Shown here: positions 1-5,736 of the stretch, piece after piece
Layout: each line of letters starts with the position of its first letter
How positions within the stretch are numbered: the first letter of the stretch is position 1
DNA from: WLMZ01 sp037140375
Lineage (GTDB): Bacteria > Actinomycetota > Acidimicrobiia > Acidimicrobiales > Ilumatobacteraceae
Length of the DNA stretch: 12,666 bases
Assembly (NCBI GenBank): GCA_037140375.1
Contig: JBAXER010000078.1
Coordinates: 1-12,666, forward strand
Direction of reading: 5' to 3'
Notes under the pieces: generated by a model
The model's database searches: none
Told to the model about the DNA's origin: nothing
What the model saw: only the letters and a program-made list of their open reading frames with translations
Made by a program: the position numbers and the translations under genes

Positions 1-1
1 G

Positions 2-328
2 TATGGCGCTGCCCCATCGGCGGGCTCGCCGCAGTCGCCGCAGTCGATGCAGCCGCAACGCAACAATGGCATGAGTATCGCCAGCTTGGTGCTGAGCTTG
101 GTCAATGTCATCCCATGCTTTTGGCTTGCACCAATTCCGGCGCTGCTCGGCGTCATCTTCGGCTTTGTTGGACGCGGTCAGATGAAGCGGTCAGGCTCAG
201 ACAAGGGCAAGGGACTGGGCATCGCCGGCATCACGATAGGAATCGTGTTCTTGGTGCTTGCAGCCGTGCTGATCGCAGCGCTCGTCGTCAACCGCAACAA
301 CTGCGACCCCACGGTCGAACTCTGTTAG
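2..328 (+). CDS. DUF4190-type small membrane protein, 5' end outside the window
   Basis: The reading frame is open to the left edge, so the true start lies upstream. The visible N-terminus is rich in Pro, Gln, Ser and Gly (codons from position 2), which is usual before a DUF4190 domain in Actinobacteria. An internal ATG at 47 is in frame but is probably not the start. The rest has two hydrophobic segments (about 27 and 23 residues) joined by a short basic loop with GRGQMKRSGS and GKGLGIAG, the typical DUF4190 pattern. The chain ends in a short polar tail with two cysteines (NNCDPTVELC), possibly on the outer face. The molecular function of this family is unknown. It converges on the sixA-like gene with no spacer between the stop codons. 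Confidence 0.8.
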   Translation, partial: YGAAPSAGSPQSPQSMQPQRNNGMSIASLVLSLVNVIPCFWLAPIPALLGVIFGFVGRGQMKRSGSDKGKGLGIAGITIGIVFLVLAAVLIAALVVNRNNCDPTVELC

Positions 329-790
329 CTAACGCGGCGGTGCCCAGCACCGCGCGGTAGTGGCGTTGCCCCGTGCATCTCGCTCGATGACCCACACTGA
401 TGCTTTCTTCCAGTTGGGTTCGCCAATGAAGTCGCACCCGCGTCGTTGCAGCGCGGCCATCGTGTCGGGAATCATGTCGCCGTGGCTACACAGCACGGCG
501 CCGTCGGGTTGGTCAGCGATCATCTCGAGCATTGCGCCCAACGGTTGGGCTTCGGCGAGGCGATCGTCGGCAATGACCGTGAGGTCTAGTGCTGCGGCCA
601 ATGGCTCAAGCGTCTGCATGCATCGCACGTAAGGGCTCGCCAGCAAGGTTCTGCCGGCGCCGGCTTCAACGAGAGGAGCCACGATCGCGTGCGCCTGAGC
701 CCAGCCAGCCTTGCTGAGTGGTCGTTGCATGTCGTCGCCAGCCGAGTCGTTGCGCTGACCGGCTTTGGCGTGGCGTACCAAGAAGATCAT
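329..790 (-). CDS. sixA: SixA-like phosphohistidine phosphatase (histidine phosphatase superfamily)
   Basis: This 153-residue protein starts MIFLVRHAKAG. The RHxKxG signature places the catalytic phospho-accepting histidine at residue 7. The second conserved histidine is in LCSHGDMIPD, and the arginine of ASPYVRCMQT fits the usual SPxxRxxQT motif. Length and single-domain form match E. coli SixA (about 160 residues), which removes phosphate from histidine phosphotransfer proteins. I chose the ATG at 790 because the RHG strand begins there and because it overlaps the stop of the upstream DUF4328 gene as TGATG, implying coupled translation. The frame extends 28 codons further upstream, but inside the other gene. 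Substrate in this organism is unknown; other small-molecule or protein phosphatases of the superfamily remain possible. Confidence 0.82.
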   Translation of the reverse strand: MIFLVRHAKAGQRNDSAGDDMQRPLSKAGWAQAHAIVAPLVEAGAGRTLLASPYVRCMQTLEPLAAALDLTVIADDRLAEAQPLGAMLEMIADQPDGAVLCSHGDMIPDTMAALQRRGCDFIGEPNWKKASVWVIERDARGNATTARCWAPPR

Positions 791-1569
791 CAAGCCACGC
801 CGGTGAACTGCTTGTGGCGTGCGGTGAGACGGCGCACAAGTTGGATGAACGCGATTGCTGCTGCCAGCTGGCACACCGATGCCAACGTGGAGATCGTGAA
901 CGAATCAACGAGTTTCCTTGCGGCGTCCTCAGTGGATTGCTGCGTCAAGCTGCTCGCGCCTGCAAATGTGACGCCGATAAAAAACGTGGGGATGAGGCCA
1001 TACAGAATCCACCACGTGGCCACCACTGGGTCAACCGGGTTCTTCTTCCAGTCGGGACCCGACTGGGGATCGGACCCCTTCCAAAGATCGCGCATCATCA
1101 AGAACGGGATCACGTAGAGCACGCACGGCGGAAGGAACCATCCGCCAATTGCCCAACCAGGAACCCAGGTGCCGACACGTCCGAAGGTTTGATTGTTGCG
1201 GGCGATGCGGAACATCCAAATAATCGTGAGCACAAACACGGCAAGTGTTGCCGCTCCGGTGAGGATTGAGAGGAGTCCGGTTAAGCCGAACGAGTTGGTG
1301 AAGTCCGTGGCGCTGAGATTGCCATCGAGAAAGTCGCGTGCTTGGCCTCGGAGGTTGAAGCTGATTGCGACAGTGAATGCGCTGAGCACCACGATGACCA
1401 CCATCAACCGAGTGATCCACTTGCCGAGAGAGCCCACGCTCTGCAGCGGTGAGGAATTGCCATTGCCTGAAACGTTGTAGCCCCCGAAGTTCGGTGGGGC
1501 CGTGAGATATGCAGGAGGAGGCGGCGGTGGCTGATCGCCGAGAGGTACTCCCCAGTCAAAATCGCTCAT
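790..1569 (-). CDS. DUF4328 multi-pass membrane protein
   Basis: This is a 259-residue protein with a proline-rich cytoplasmic-type N-terminus (a run of six prolines near residues 14-19) followed by about five hydrophobic segments at roughly 51-71, 96-120, 133-158, 182-204 and 224-246. The stretch FRIARNNQTFG, then WVPGWAIGGWFLPP, then MMRDLWKGSDP is the DUF4328 signature. The family is common in Actinobacteria and has no established function. It is the first gene of a two-gene minus-strand unit with the sixA-like gene (TGATG overlap). No Shine-Dalgarno site precedes the ATG. A TAGATT hexamer lies six bases upstream, which would place transcription start at or next to the start codon. Confidence 0.82.
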   Translation of the reverse strand: MSDFDWGVPLGDQPPPPPPAYLTAPPNFGGYNVSGNGNSSPLQSVGSLGKWITRLMVVIVVLSAFTVAISFNLRGQARDFLDGNLSATDFTNSFGLTGLLSILTGAATLAVFVLTIIWMFRIARNNQTFGRVGTWVPGWAIGGWFLPPCVLYVIPFLMMRDLWKGSDPQSGPDWKKNPVDPVVATWWILYGLIPTFFIGVTFAGASSLTQQSTEDAARKLVDSFTISTLASVCQLAAAIAFIQLVRRLTARHKQFTGVA

Positions 1570-1631
1570 CTGTTGAATCTAGTTGCATCGCTGGGGCGAT
1601 TGAAACGGGGGTCCGATGCAAGAATGTCACG
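1570..1631. promoter_or_regulatory. Divergent promoter region between DUF4328 and the molybdopterin protein
   Basis: This 62-bp gap separates two outward-facing starts. On the minus strand, TAGATT (1581-1576) fits a -10 element and ends six bases before the DUF4328 ATG. On the plus strand, AAGAAT (1620-1625) ends six bases before the ATG at 1632. Neither start has a Shine-Dalgarno sequence, so both transcripts may be leaderless. An 8-bp inverted repeat, TTGCATCG (1583-1590) and CGATGCAA (1614-1621), brackets the middle and could be an operator. No -35 element is convincing on either strand. Confidence 0.4.
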
Positions 1632-2234
1632 ATGAGTTTTTTCGATCGAAACCGCAACGAACTCAAGAGCAAGGGCATTGACCCCGCTCGGTTGCCTCCG
1701 GGCCAATACCTCACCGACCGTTTCCCTGTGCTTCACGTGGGCGACGTGCCTCACTATTCGCCGGGCGAATGGAGCCTCACTGTGTTTGGCCTCGTCGATC
1801 ACGAGGTCACCATCACACTCGACGATCTCAAGCAGATGTCATCGGTGACTCCCACATTCGACATTCACTGCGTGACGAAATGGTCGAAGTTCGACACCAC
1901 GTGGACGGGTGTTCGGGTGCGCGATGTGTTGGCTCTTGCCGGTGTTCAGCCTGCAGCTACCCATGTGATGGAGCACGCCGAGTACGGCTACACCACCAAC
2001 ATTCCGCTTGCCGATATCACCACCGATGAGGCCATCGTTGCGTTCGCGTACGAAGGCGAAGACATCGAGCCAGTGCACGGAGGGCCCGTGCGCATCGTGG
2101 TGCCGCATCTGTACTTCTGGAAGAGCGCGAAGTGGGTTCGAGGTCTCGAGCTGCGTGACCGAGACGCTCCCGGATTCTGGGAGAAAAACGGCTACAACAT
2201 GTACGGCGACCCATTTCGCGAGCAGCGCCACTAA
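1632..2234 (+). CDS. Cytoplasmic sulfite-oxidase-like molybdopterin-dependent oxidoreductase
   Basis: This 200-residue protein matches the oxidoreductase molybdopterin-binding domain (COG2041, sulfite oxidase/YedY group). The key cysteine that should ligate molybdenum is C80, in DIHCVTKWS. The downstream block HGGPVRIVVPHLYFWKSAKW, followed by VRGLELRD, is the characteristic cofactor-binding C-terminal half. No signal peptide or Tat motif is present and there is no C-terminal dimerisation domain, so it is probably a short cytoplasmic version like those seen in many Actinobacteria and Bacillus. Substrate is unknown. I chose the ATG at 1632 rather than the in-frame ATG at 1509, because the extra 41 residues would lie over the divergent gene and its promoter and do not look conserved. 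There is no ribosome-binding site, which is consistent with a leaderless message. Confidence 0.85.
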   Translation: MSFFDRNRNELKSKGIDPARLPPGQYLTDRFPVLHVGDVPHYSPGEWSLTVFGLVDHEVTITLDDLKQMSSVTPTFDIHCVTKWSKFDTTWTGVRVRDVLALAGVQPAATHVMEHAEYGYTTNIPLADITTDEAIVAFAYEGEDIEPVHGGPVRIVVPHLYFWKSAKWVRGLELRDRDAPGFWEKNGYNMYGDPFREQRH

Positions 2235-2279
2235 CCCCAGCGCCTCACCGTCCCCATCGCCAAAGCCCCAACCGTGTTG

Positions 2280-2324
2280 CATGGGCGCGATTTGGGACAA
2301 CTGCTGTCCCAAATCGCGCCCATG
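2280..2324. terminator. Perfect 20-bp inverted repeat between convergent genes
   Basis: Arms 2280-2299 and 2305-2324 are perfectly complementary, with a five-base loop (ACTGC). The stem includes the block GGGCGCGATTTGGGACA and its complement. It lies 45 bases after the molybdopterin gene and 58 bases before the end of the regulator gene, so it could stop transcription from both sides. No T-run follows on either strand, so it is not a textbook intrinsic terminator. It could instead be a dispersed palindromic repeat unit. The perfect arms suggest recent origin or selection. Confidence 0.55.
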
Positions 2325-2336
2325 TAAACAGAAACT

Positions 2337-2361
2337 GGGCGGATGGGGCGGATGGGATGGG
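2337..2361 (+). other. G-quadruplex-type motif
   Basis: Four G-tracts occur at 2337-2339, 2345-2348, 2354-2356 and 2359-2361, separated by loops CGGAT, CGGAT and AT. This fits the common G3+N1-7 rule for an intramolecular quadruplex on the plus strand. The two five-base loops are identical, so it arose as a short tandem duplication. It sits 12 bases after the long hairpin, inside the 3' region of the molybdopterin gene transcript. Confidence 0.45.
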
Positions 2362-2382
2362 CGAAGCGACGTCTGAGTTTGT

Positions 2383-3120
2383 TTAGAACGACGTCACGCA
2401 GTACTGGTCGCCTAGCGGTATCGAGGTCTCGATCGAAGGATCGGTGTCGCCGTACAAGGCCTTGAGCATTCCCTTGACCATGCCACGGTCTACCGCGCAG
2501 ATCACTGGGTTGTCGATTGCGACATCGCCGAACGGGCAGTGGTTGTTGATGATGCGCAACTGGTTGTTGCGTTGATCGGCGTGTGCAGCGAAACCGTGTG
2601 CGGTGAGTGCGTCGGCAACCGTGTGTAACGCCGAACGGAATGAGCGCTGCACGACCTCGCCATCGGGAGACGCGCCCTGCAATGCGAGTGCCATGGTGCG
2701 CCCGTATTCGATGCCTACTTCTTCGGCCATGATCTCGGCCTGTTCGCGAGGCAACATCGCGAGCGAGCGTCCGAGCAGGGTGAGTACGAGATCGTCGCTG
2801 CGCACCGGAAACTCGAGTGGCTCTGCATCGGCCGCGGCACGGTAATGCTTCGACGGCCGGCCTGCCCCGCCACCTTCGCTGCGCTCTACGGCCACTTCGA
2901 CGTATCCGCCCGCAGCGAGTTTGTCGAGGTGATGGCGAGCAACATTGGGATGCAAACCGAAGTGCTCGGCCACCTGTGCGGCGGTGACGCCGTTGCCCGA
3001 TTCGCGGGTATAGAGGTAGATGCTGCGCCGCGTTGGGTCGCCAAATGCTGAGGTGATTGCTGTGACTTGCGCACTGAACGCGCCCGGTGTCATCCCGGAG
3101 GTGGCTGCAGCCGAAGTCAT
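2383..3120 (-). CDS. SufR-like winged-helix regulator with C-terminal Fe-S-type cysteines
   Basis: This is a 245-residue protein. An ArsR/SufR-type winged helix-turn-helix spans about residues 17-95: FGDPTRRSIYLYTRE, then TAAQVAEHFGLHPNVARHHL, then the wing GGGAGRPSKHYR. The C-terminal half carries C195, C208 and C241, spaced C-X12-C-X32-C. The C-X12-C spacing is that of SufR, the [4Fe-4S] repressor of Fe-S assembly genes, in which three cysteines hold the cluster. The canonical third position is not Cys here, and the last cysteine is slightly further away. It is divergent from the mrp gene 65 bp away, which suggests control of mrp and itself. TAGAAT ends six bases before its ATG, and no Shine-Dalgarno site is seen, so it is probably leaderless. 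Metal or redox sensing by bare thiols is an alternative. Confidence 0.78.
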   Translation of the reverse strand: MTSAAATSGMTPGAFSAQVTAITSAFGDPTRRSIYLYTRESGNGVTAAQVAEHFGLHPNVARHHLDKLAAGGYVEVAVERSEGGGAGRPSKHYRAAADAEPLEFPVRSDDLVLTLLGRSLAMLPREQAEIMAEEVGIEYGRTMALALQGASPDGEVVQRSFRSALHTVADALTAHGFAAHADQRNNQLRIINNHCPFGDVAIDNPVICAVDRGMVKGMLKALYGDTDPSIETSIPLGDQYCVTSF

Positions 3121-3185
3121 GGCGGTATTCTACCTATCTACGTAGTGGTAATTACCGCACCCAAACCCTCACGCCTGGAGCGCCC
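3121..3185. promoter_or_regulatory. Divergent promoter/operator region, regulator and mrp
   Basis: The minus-strand element TAGAAT (3132-3127) fits a -10 box ending six bases before the regulator start. Two perfect short palindromes follow: CTACGTAG at 3138-3145 and GGTAATTACC at 3147-3156. The second would cover the expected -35 zone of the regulator promoter. An outer inverted repeat, GCGGTA (3122-3127) and TACCGC (3153-3158), frames the whole block. This dyad-rich layout is what an autoregulated divergent operator would look like. On the plus strand TATTCT (3126-3131) is a possible -10 for mrp. GGAG at 3177-3180 is a clear ribosome-binding site for mrp. Confidence 0.45.
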
Positions 3186-4328
3186 ATGCCCACCCCCGAT
3201 CAGATCATCGAAGCGCTGCGCCCTGTTGAGGATCCAGAATTGCATCGTTCCATTGTCGATCTCGGCATGGTTCGCAATGTCGAAGTACGGGCCGATGGTT
3301 CGGTCGCTGTGCTGATTGCGCTCACCATTGCTGGTTGCCCGTTGCGCAACGAGATCCAAAACCGAGTCACCGGTGCGCTGGTGCCACTGGGCGTTACAAC
3401 CGTGGCGCTCGACTTCACGGTGATGACCGACCAAGAGCGCGAAGACCTTCGCATCAAACTGCACGGCAGCCCCGGCGCCAGCGCTGGTCAGGGCCAGGCG
3501 CACGGCCACGCCGAAGGCCGCAAGGTTCCGTTCGCCGAAGTCGGATCAAAGACGCGCCCGTTGCTCATTGCCTCGGGTAAAGGTGGCGTTGGCAAGAGCA
3601 CCGTCACCACCAACCTCGCAGTGGCTTTGGCCGCGCAGGGATACAGCGTTGGCGTTGTCGACGCCGACATCTATGGCTACAGCATCCCGCGCATGCTCGG
3701 CACCGATCGTGACCCAGTGGCTATCGACCAGATGCTCATCCCACCAGAGGCATGGGGTGTGCGTTGCATCTCTATTGGTTACTTCGTCCCCGAAGGCCAA
3801 GCCGTCATCTGGCGCGGCCCAATGTTGCATAAGGCGCTTGAGCAGTTCCTCACCGATGTGTTCTGGGACGAGCCCGACTTCTTGCTCATCGACATGCCAC
3901 CAGGCACCGGCGATATCGCGCTGTCGCTCAGCCAGTACCTGCCCCGCGCCGAGGTCTTTGTGGTCACCACACCTCAGCCGGCTGCCCAGAAAGTGGCGCG
4001 CCTGTCGGCTGCCATGGCCGCCAAGGTCAACCTTCCGGTACGCGGCATCATCGAGAACATGAGCTGGTTCACGGGCGACGATGGCAAGCACTACGAAATC
4101 TTCGGTAACGGCGGCGGCCAAGAGCTCGCCGACGAACTCGGCGTTCCGTTGCTGGGCAAGCTGCCGTTGGTGCCTGCGGTTCGCGAAGGCGGCGACGATG
4201 GTCGTCCGGTCGCCGCAGTAGATCCCGGCAGCGAAGCCGGTTTGGTGTTCCACGAGATGGCGCGTCGCATCGCCACCGAGCTCAAGCCGAAGAAGGTCTT
4301 CAGCGCGAGCCTCAAGATCAACGGCTGA
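3186..4328 (+). CDS. mrp: Mrp/ApbC family P-loop ATPase, probable Fe-S cluster carrier
   Basis: This is a 380-residue protein. Residues about 3-85 form a MIP18/DUF59 domain with the conserved cysteine in AGCPLRNE (C51). A linker leads to the ATPase domain. GKGGVGKST (131-139) is the deviant Walker A loop with its signature lysine, and VVDADIYGYSIPRMLG and LLIDMPPGTGD are the other Mrp motifs. The region after IIENMSWF normally holds a Cys-X2-Cys that binds the bridging cluster in ApbC/Nbp35; here it reads TGDDGKHYEIFG and has no cysteine. From memory, mycobacterial Mrp also lacks it. I chose the ATG at 3186, with GGAG five bases upstream, over an in-frame ATG at 3087 that lies inside the divergent regulator. 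Role in Fe-S maturation is inferred from family and from the SufR-like neighbour. Confidence 0.92.
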   Translation: MPTPDQIIEALRPVEDPELHRSIVDLGMVRNVEVRADGSVAVLIALTIAGCPLRNEIQNRVTGALVPLGVTTVALDFTVMTDQEREDLRIKLHGSPGASAGQGQAHGHAEGRKVPFAEVGSKTRPLLIASGKGGVGKSTVTTNLAVALAAQGYSVGVVDADIYGYSIPRMLGTDRDPVAIDQMLIPPEAWGVRCISIGYFVPEGQAVIWRGPMLHKALEQFLTDVFWDEPDFLLIDMPPGTGDIALSLSQYLPRAEVFVVTTPQPAAQKVARLSAAMAAKVNLPVRGIIENMSWFTGDDGKHYEIFGNGGGQELADELGVPLLGKLPLVPAVREGGDDGRPVAAVDPGSEAGLVFHEMARRIATELKPKKVFSASLKING

Positions 4329-4376
4329 CCAATCGCAACCGCTGACCAATCGCCCCCGCCGAATCGCCGCCGAATC
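4324..4376 (+). repeat. Short tandem repeats starting in the end of mrp
   Basis: The 13-base unit GCTGACCAATCGC occurs at 4324-4336 and 4341-4353 (period 17). The first copy contains the mrp stop codon. GCCGAATC then occurs at 4358-4365 and 4369-4376 (period 11). These look like slippage-type duplications and contain no coding sequence that I can recognise. Confidence 0.6.
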
Positions 4377-4378
4377 TG

Positions 4379-4439
4379 CTTCAACAAAGCGTTTGTTGAA
4401 GACAACAGGTCGAACCTTGACCAACTGTCTTCAACAAAC
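4379..4439 (+). promoter_or_regulatory. Overlapping inverted repeats before DUF3107 (alternative hairpins or operator)
   Basis: CTTCAACAAA (4379-4388) pairs with TTTGTTGAAG (4392-4401) across a three-base loop. The same right arm, extended to 4391-4404, also pairs perfectly over 14 bases with 4426-4439, a second copy of the first arm. The two hairpins cannot form together, which is the geometry of an attenuator or antiterminator. As DNA, the block offers TTCAAC/GTTGAA half-sites at 4380, 4395 and 4430, with a fourth at 4499, so an operator is equally possible. No T-run follows either stem. Confidence 0.45.
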
Positions 4440-4475
4440 TTGGGATCGAGGCAGAGATCGAGCGTCGGGGATCCC

Positions 4476-4508
4476 TACTATGGTCAAGCATTGAGTTCGT
4501 TGAAAGGA
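4476..4508 (+). promoter_or_regulatory. Candidate -10 box and ribosome-binding site of DUF3107
   Basis: TACTAT at 4476-4481 fits a -10 hexamer; no good -35 is visible 17 bases upstream. It would start a message about 25 bases before the GTG at 4514. GAAAGGA at 4502-4508, five bases before that GTG, is a good Shine-Dalgarno site and decides the start. Confidence 0.4.
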
Positions 4509-4513
4509 CCATC

Positions 4514-4747
4514 GTGGACGTACGCATTGGCGTGACCCAAGCACCCCGTGAGATCAGCGTCGAGTTGGCCGACGACGTCGACCGCTCCGAAGTGAAGACC
4601 AAAGTTGAAGCGGCGCTCTCTGGCGCCGTCGATGTGCTGTGGCTCACCGACAAAAAGGGTCGCGACGTCGGTGTCGCCGCATCGAAGATTGCGTACATCG
4701 AACTCGGTACAACCGACAGCGAGCGCCGCATCGGCTTTGGCGGCTGA
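4514..4747 (+). CDS. DUF3107 family small protein
   Basis: This 77-residue acidic protein begins at GTG with GAAAGGA five bases upstream. The sequence VDVRIGVTQAPREISVEL, the central LSGAVDVLWLTDKKGRDVGVAA and the end KIAYIELG match DUF3107, a small actinobacterial family (TB9.4/Rv3208A type as I remember it). The end GSSDxRxVGFG of the family appears here as TTDSERRIGFGG. No enzymatic motif, membrane segment or cysteine is present, and no function is established. It precedes the two ArsA-like ATPases by 47 bp and is likely co-transcribed with them. Confidence 0.82.
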   Translation: MDVRIGVTQAPREISVELADDVDRSEVKTKVEAALSGAVDVLWLTDKKGRDVGVAASKIAYIELGTTDSERRIGFGG

Positions 4748-4794
4748 AGCCAGCATGATCGTGGCGGCCTGAGGCTCGTGTTCGGTCAGTCATC

Positions 4795-5736
4795 ATGCAT
4801 CTGCTGAATCGTCAGCTGCTCTTCGTCACCGGTAAAGGTGGCGTTGGCAAGACCACTGTTGCGGCCGCTATCGCCCAACTGGCAGCGCAACACGGTCGCC
4901 GCACGCTTGTCTGCGAGATGGACGCCAAGGGCGCACTCGCAGCTGCGTTCGATTGTTCGCCATTCCCGTACCAACCGAGGCAGATCGATTCGAACCTGTT
5001 CGGCATGGCCATGAACACCGAAGACTCGTTACGCGAGTACCTCAAGCTGTTCGTGCGCATCCCGTTCGTCGGGCGCATTGGTCCGTTGGCGCGCACGTTC
5101 GACTTCGTCGCCGACGCCGCTCCCGGGGTCAAAGAGATACTCGCCATCGGCAAGCTCTGTTACGAGGTTCGTGAACGCAACTACGACCTCGTGGTGGTTG
5201 ATGCCGAAGCCAGCGGACACATCGTGAGTCAGATCGGCGCGCCGCGTGTGATCAGTGAGCTGGTGCAGGTGGGATTGGTGCGCGAGCAGACCAAGTGGAT
5301 GCTCGACATCCTCGAGGATCCCGAGCGCACTGGGTTGATCACGGTGACGACCCCCGAAGAAATGCCTGTGAACGAAACCATTGAACTGCTCGATCGAGTG
5401 CGCGAACGCACCAAGGTAGATCTCGCTGGTGTGGTGGTGAACCGCGTGCTGCCAGCGTTGTTCGGCACTCGCGAGATGGCGGTGTTCGATCAGTTGTCCA
5501 CTCCTGCGGCACAGACGCTGATGACCAGCGCGGCTGGCCGCAATGTCACCGCAGTTGTCGACGCAGCGCGAATGAACGAGGCCCGCCGTCGAGTTGGCGT
5601 CGGCCACCTCGAGCGGCTGCGTGGCGCAGTTCCGGCCGACACTCCGATGCTCTACATCCCCGAACTCTTCACGCGTGCTGTTGGTCGGCGCGTTGTGAGC
5701 CAGATCGTTGATGCACTATCCGATGAGTTGATCTGA
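4795..5736 (+). CDS. ArsA/Get3-like ATPase, first subunit (BagA-like)
   Basis: This is a 313-residue SIMIBI-class ATPase. GKGGVGKTT (13-21) is the deviant Walker A loop with the signature lysine K14. LVCEMDAKGALAAAF occupies the Switch I place, and YDLVVVDAEASGHIVSQ is Walker B/Switch II. The alpha-helical middle and the C-terminal VVVNRVLP strand match ArsA/Get3 proteins. It has neither the arsenite-binding cysteine triad of ArsA nor the Get3 CxxC, and no arsB or arsR is nearby, so arsenic resistance is unlikely. Mycobacterial homologues Rv3679/Rv3680 have been described as Get3-like BagA/BagB. No clear ribosome-binding site precedes the ATG. Its stop overlaps the next start as TGATG, pointing to balanced synthesis of a heterodimer. 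Confidence 0.85.
   Translation: MHLLNRQLLFVTGKGGVGKTTVAAAIAQLAAQHGRRTLVCEMDAKGALAAAFDCSPFPYQPRQIDSNLFGMAMNTEDSLREYLKLFVRIPFVGRIGPLARTFDFVADAAPGVKEILAIGKLCYEVRERNYDLVVVDAEASGHIVSQIGAPRVISELVQVGLVREQTKWMLDILEDPERTGLITVTTPEEMPVNETIELLDRVRERTKVDLAGVVVNRVLPALFGTREMAVFDQLSTPAAQTLMTSAAGRNVTAVVDAARMNEARRRVGVGHLERLRGAVPADTPMLYIPELFTRAVGRRVVSQIVDALSDELI

Noticed and set aside
1509..1631. Longer N-terminus for the molybdopterin protein
   Set aside because: The 41 extra residues overlap the divergent gene and its promoter; the family sequence begins at 1632.
3546..4424. Minus-strand open frame of about 292 codons
   Set aside because: It is antisense to mrp; the composition is a mirror of the mrp codons and no motif is recognisable.
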